DNA of 9,776 nt from an uncultured Bacteroidales bacterium (GTDB lineage Bacteria > Bacteroidota > Bacteroidia > Bacteroidales > Bacteroidaceae): assembly GCA_945837185.1 (NCBI GenBank), contig CAMAMZ010000070.1:1-9776 (forward strand). The letters run 5' to 3'. Shown here one piece after another: positions 7,087 to 9,776 of the stretch. Each line of letters begins with the position of its first letter. The first letter of the stretch is position 1. The notes under the pieces are model-generated. The model saw only the letters and a program-made list of their open reading frames with translations, was not told where the DNA came from and did not search any database. The position numbers and the translations under genes are program-made.

Positions 7087-8292
7087 ATGGACTATCATAA
7101 ACTGAGAACCCATCATAGACGTTATCGCATGAAGCGGGCAATGGGAAGGGGCTGGAAAAAGGTAAGAAAGGTGTTGGCTTGGTGCTACCGCCACACTTTC
7201 GGCCTGCTGAAGATTCTTGACTGGTATATCGTATGGAAGTTCTTAGGCACCTATCTTTTTTCCATCATCTTAATCATTTCGTTGGGAATCGTTTTTGATG
7301 TGAATGAAAACTTGGCAAAGTTCGCGCAGTATCATGCACCCTTGAGGGCTATTGTGTTCGACTACTACATGAACTTTATTCCCTATTTCTCTAACCTCTT
7401 CAGTCCGCTCTTTGTGTTCATAGCGGTCATTTTCTTTACTTCGAAACTGGCCGGAAATTCAGAGATTATTGCCATGTTGGCGGCAGGAGTGTCGTTCAAG
7501 CGCCTGCTGCGTCCTTATATGTTCTCGTGTGTGCTCATCTCGCTCATGTCGTATTATCTGAGTGCCTATGTCATACCCCATGGCACCGTAATCAGACTGA
7601 ACTTCGAAACCATGTACAAGAACAAGAAGAAGGTTACATCGGCCGAGAACGTACAGCTGCAGGTGGGTAAAGGTGTCATAGCCTATATTCAGCACTACGA
7701 TAACAGCACCAAGCGGGGGTATGGCTTTTCGTTAGATAAGTTTGAAGGGAAAAAGCTTGTAAGCCATATGACGGCCATGGAGATTCAATACGACACCATT
7801 TCCGACACGAAATACCATTGGAATGTGCGCAACTGGAAGATAAGACAACTCAAAGGTCTCAAGGAGCATATCACCAGCGGTGTGAAGCTCGACACGCTCA
7901 TCCAAATGGAACCTACCGATCTGGTGTATTCAAGCGGACAGCAGGAAACGTTTACGAGTCCGCAACTGAAGGAATATATTTCCAAACAAATAGACAGGGG
8001 TAGCGGTAATGTGGTGCAATACCAAGTGGAATATCACAAACGTATCGCTTCTTCCTTCGCTTCGTTCATCCTGACCATTATCGGCTTCTCCTTGTCATCG
8101 CGAAAGCGCAAAGGTGGTATGGGTCTGTATCTGGGCATCGGTTTGGCGCTGAGCTTCACCTATATCATGCTGCAAACCGTTTCGTCAACCTTTGCCTTCA
8201 ATGCCGGATTCCCACCTCTTATGGCGGCATGGATGCCTAATATAATATTCGCTGTTGTGGCATATTTCTGTTACCGACATGCGCCCAATTAA
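7087..8292 (+). CDS. LptF/LptG (YjgP/YjgQ) family LPS-export permease
   Basis: This 401-residue inner-membrane protein has the YjgP/YjgQ architecture. Three N-terminal membrane helices lie at about residues 52-72, 98-120 and 143-165. A periplasmic beta-jellyroll domain spans about 170-315. Three C-terminal helices lie at about 319-338, 344-366 and 382-397. Family members pair with LptB to drive lipopolysaccharide from the inner membrane to the LptC/LptA bridge. LptF and LptG cannot be told apart here, so no symbol is given. The core begins at about LDWYIVWKFLGTYL (residue 45). Before it lies an unusually long, very basic cytoplasmic segment with 13 Lys/Arg in the first 36 residues. Later in-frame Met codons at 7129 and 7141 could be the true start, but the ribosome binding site favours 7087. 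It abuts tgt with no gap. Confidence 0.9.
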   Translation: MDYHKLRTHHRRYRMKRAMGRGWKKVRKVLAWCYRHTFGLLKILDWYIVWKFLGTYLFSIILIISLGIVFDVNENLAKFAQYHAPLRAIVFDYYMNFIPYFSNLFSPLFVFIAVIFFTSKLAGNSEIIAMLAAGVSFKRLLRPYMFSCVLISLMSYYLSAYVIPHGTVIRLNFETMYKNKKKVTSAENVQLQVGKGVIAYIQHYDNSTKRGYGFSLDKFEGKKLVSHMTAMEIQYDTISDTKYHWNVRNWKIRQLKGLKEHITSGVKLDTLIQMEPTDLVYSSGQQETFTSPQLKEYISKQIDRGSGNVVQYQVEYHKRIASSFASFILTIIGFSLSSRKRKGGMGLYLGIGLALSFTYIMLQTVSSTFAFNAGFPPLMAAWMPNIIFAVVAYFCYRHAPN

Positions 8293-8299
8293 AACCCAG

Positions 8300-8315
8300 C
8301 GGCTTTTTAAAGCCG
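8300..8315 (+). other. Short hairpin between the permease and helicase genes
   Basis: A perfect 6-bp stem, CGGCTT (8300-8305) and AAGCCG (8310-8315), surrounds the loop TTTA in the 27-42 bp gap after the permease stop. No T-tract follows, so it is not a convincing terminator. It sits 4 nt before the in-frame ATG at 8320 and 19 nt before the ATG at 8335, so it could affect helicase translation or protect the mRNA end. Confidence 0.4.
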
Positions 8316-8334
8316 GTAAATGAAATGTATTGAT

Positions 8335-9776
8335 ATGTATTTTGATGAATTGGATTTAAACAACAATGTGTTGGATGCACTCTACGACATGCGTTTTGAC
8401 GTGTGTACGCCTGTGCAGGAAAAATGTATACCTGAAATATTAAAGGGAAACGATGTGCTGGGTGTGGCACAAACAGGTACGGGTAAGACGGCTGCCTATC
8501 TGCTACCTATACTTTCGAAACTCGATGATGGCAACTATCCGAAGGATTCTGTCAACTGCGTCATCATGTCGCCCACGCGTGAGCTGGCACAGCAAATAGA
8601 CCAGGCTTTCCAAGGCTTTGGCTATTATCTGAATGGCGTGAGTAGCGTGGCCGTGTATGGAGGAAATGATGGCAACCGCTTCGACCAGGAAACAAAGGGT
8701 ATGCGCATGGGTGCGGATGTGGTTATAGCTACTCCCGGACGTCTCATCAGTCATATTAATATAGGTAATGTGGATTTGGGCAAAACGTCTTTCTTTGTGC
8801 TTGATGAGGCCGACCGCATGCTCGACATGGGTTTCTCCGATGATATATTGAGCATAGCCAAGCTGCTGCCAAAGGATTGTCAGATTATTATGTTCTCGGC
8901 CACGATGCCGCGTAAGATAGAGGAATTGGCAAAAACGCTTCTGAAGAATCCGGTTGAAATAAAGTTGGCAGTGAGCAAACCTGCCGAAAAAATCAGGCAG
9001 CGTGCATTTGTGTGTTATGAGTCGCAGAAACTGGAAATCGTAAAATGGCTCTTTGAACAGGAGGAACTCAAGCGGGTGATTGTTTTCTGCGGCAAAAAGC
9101 AGAAGGTGAAGGAGGTGAGCAGAGCCTTGGCCAAAGCTCAGATTTCTGTGGGTGAGATGCACTCTGATTTAACCCAGGCTGAGCGCGATGACATGATGTT
9201 TCGTTTTAAGAGTGGACAAATTGATGTGTTGGTAGCTACAGACATCGTGGCACGAGGCATTGATATTGATGACATCGCTATGGTGATAAACTACGATGTG
9301 CCCCACGATGCGGAGGATTATGTGCATCGCATAGGGCGTACGGCACGTGCCGACCGCGATGGTGTGGCCATCACCTTGGTGAGCGAGGCCGATATTCCTG
9401 CTTTCAAGGAAATAGAATATTTTCTGGAGAAGGAGGTTGAGAAGAATCCCTTGCCTGAAGGGGTAGGAGAGGGACCTGACTATAAGGCGGGTAGGAAGAA
9501 GGCTAAGGCGGTACGCCGACAAAGCAGAGATACTAATGCGCACAAGCATAAGCCGCGCAGAAACAAAGAGGAAAGGCCTCGGAAGGAGAAGGAAGAAACA
9601 CCTCGCATGGAAGTTGCTGACGTACAAGCTGTTGCTATGAACGAAACGCAGGAACAGAAGTCTGCAAAGCGTAAGAAGCGCCGACCGGCAAATCGTTATA
9701 AAGATCGTCCTGAGGGGGCTGCTGTTGAGAATAATAAGGAAATGGATGCCCGTTCCGCTAATCCAGTTGATAGAAA
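8335..9776 (+). CDS. DEAD-box ATP-dependent RNA helicase (RhlE-like), 3' end outside the window
   Basis: An open frame of 480 codons runs off the right edge without a stop. It encodes an RNA-remodelling helicase likely acting in ribosome assembly or RNA decay. All core motifs are visible: F3 and the Q motif around TPVQ (Q28), AQTGTGKT (45-52), PTRELAQQ (80-87), TPGRL, DEAD (157-160), SAT (188-190), ATDIVARGID, and HRIGRTAR (331-338). From about residue 383 a charged, low-complexity tail rich in Lys, Arg and Glu begins and continues to the edge. Such tails commonly bind RNA. The start at 8335 (MYFDELDLNN) places F3 correctly for the Q motif. An in-frame ATG at 8320 (MKCIDMYF) is an alternative. 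It lies 42 bp after the permease gene on the same strand, so it is probably the last visible member of the lon run. The RhlE assignment rests on overall resemblance only. Confidence 0.93.
   Translation, partial: MYFDELDLNNNVLDALYDMRFDVCTPVQEKCIPEILKGNDVLGVAQTGTGKTAAYLLPILSKLDDGNYPKDSVNCVIMSPTRELAQQIDQAFQGFGYYLNGVSSVAVYGGNDGNRFDQETKGMRMGADVVIATPGRLISHINIGNVDLGKTSFFVLDEADRMLDMGFSDDILSIAKLLPKDCQIIMFSATMPRKIEELAKTLLKNPVEIKLAVSKPAEKIRQRAFVCYESQKLEIVKWLFEQEELKRVIVFCGKKQKVKEVSRALAKAQISVGEMHSDLTQAERDDMMFRFKSGQIDVLVATDIVARGIDIDDIAMVINYDVPHDAEDYVHRIGRTARADRDGVAITLVSEADIPAFKEIEYFLEKEVEKNPLPEGVGEGPDYKAGRKKAKAVRRQSRDTNAHKHKPRRNKEERPRKEKEETPRMEVADVQAVAMNETQEQKSAKRKKRRPANRYKDRPEGAAVENNKEMDARSANPVDR

Noticed and set aside
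6277..7194. 305-codon open frame on the minus strand
   Set aside because: It lies antisense to tgt, which has clear family motifs over the whole stretch. The peptide is rich in His and Cys, with no recognisable domain, typical of a shadow frame.
8503..9162. 219-codon open frame on the minus strand
   Set aside because: It is antisense to the DEAD-box helicase, whose conserved motifs occupy the same bases.

Overview
The window looks like a chromosomal housekeeping segment from a member of the Bacteroidales, most likely a Prevotella-like organism. Three things point there. Bacterial serine palmitoyltransferase is typical of sphingolipid-making Bacteroidota. The upstream regions carry the Bacteroidota -7 element TAnnTTTG instead of a sigma70 -10 box. 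The Lon, Tgt, LptF/G permease and helicase sequences have a Bacteroidales flavour. The genus is a guess made without a database search.

Layout from left to right. Bases 1-277 hold no gene. They contain an intrinsic terminator pointing left (66-98) and an imperfect 4-copy tandem repeat (155-285), both in the 3' region of the leftward spt gene (278-1465). A 155-bp divergent intergenic region carries a promoter for spt and one for a lipid kinase (1621-2649). The kinase ends 6 bp from the convergent tRNA methyltransferase gene trmN6 (2656-3354, minus strand). A second divergent promoter region (3355-3497) precedes a rightward run of four genes: lon (3498-5957), tgt (5947-7086), an LptF/LptG-family permease (7087-8292) and a DEAD-box RNA helicase (from 8335 or 8320) that runs off the right edge.

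How the genes work together. spt makes the sphingoid base precursor, and the divergent lipid kinase has a GSGNGLA nucleotide-binding signature resembling that of sphingosine kinases, so the pair may form a small sphingolipid module. The right-hand run looks like a tightly packed operon: lon overlaps tgt by 11 bp and tgt abuts the permease. Its members do protein quality control (Lon), tRNA queuosine modification (Tgt), LPS export (permease) and RNA remodelling (helicase). trmN6 modifies tRNA A37.

I see no mobile element, CRISPR array, tRNA, rRNA or defence system. The observations most worth a second look are the degenerate zinc site of Tgt, the sphingosine-kinase-like motif next to spt, and the repeat array that contains the spt stop codon.
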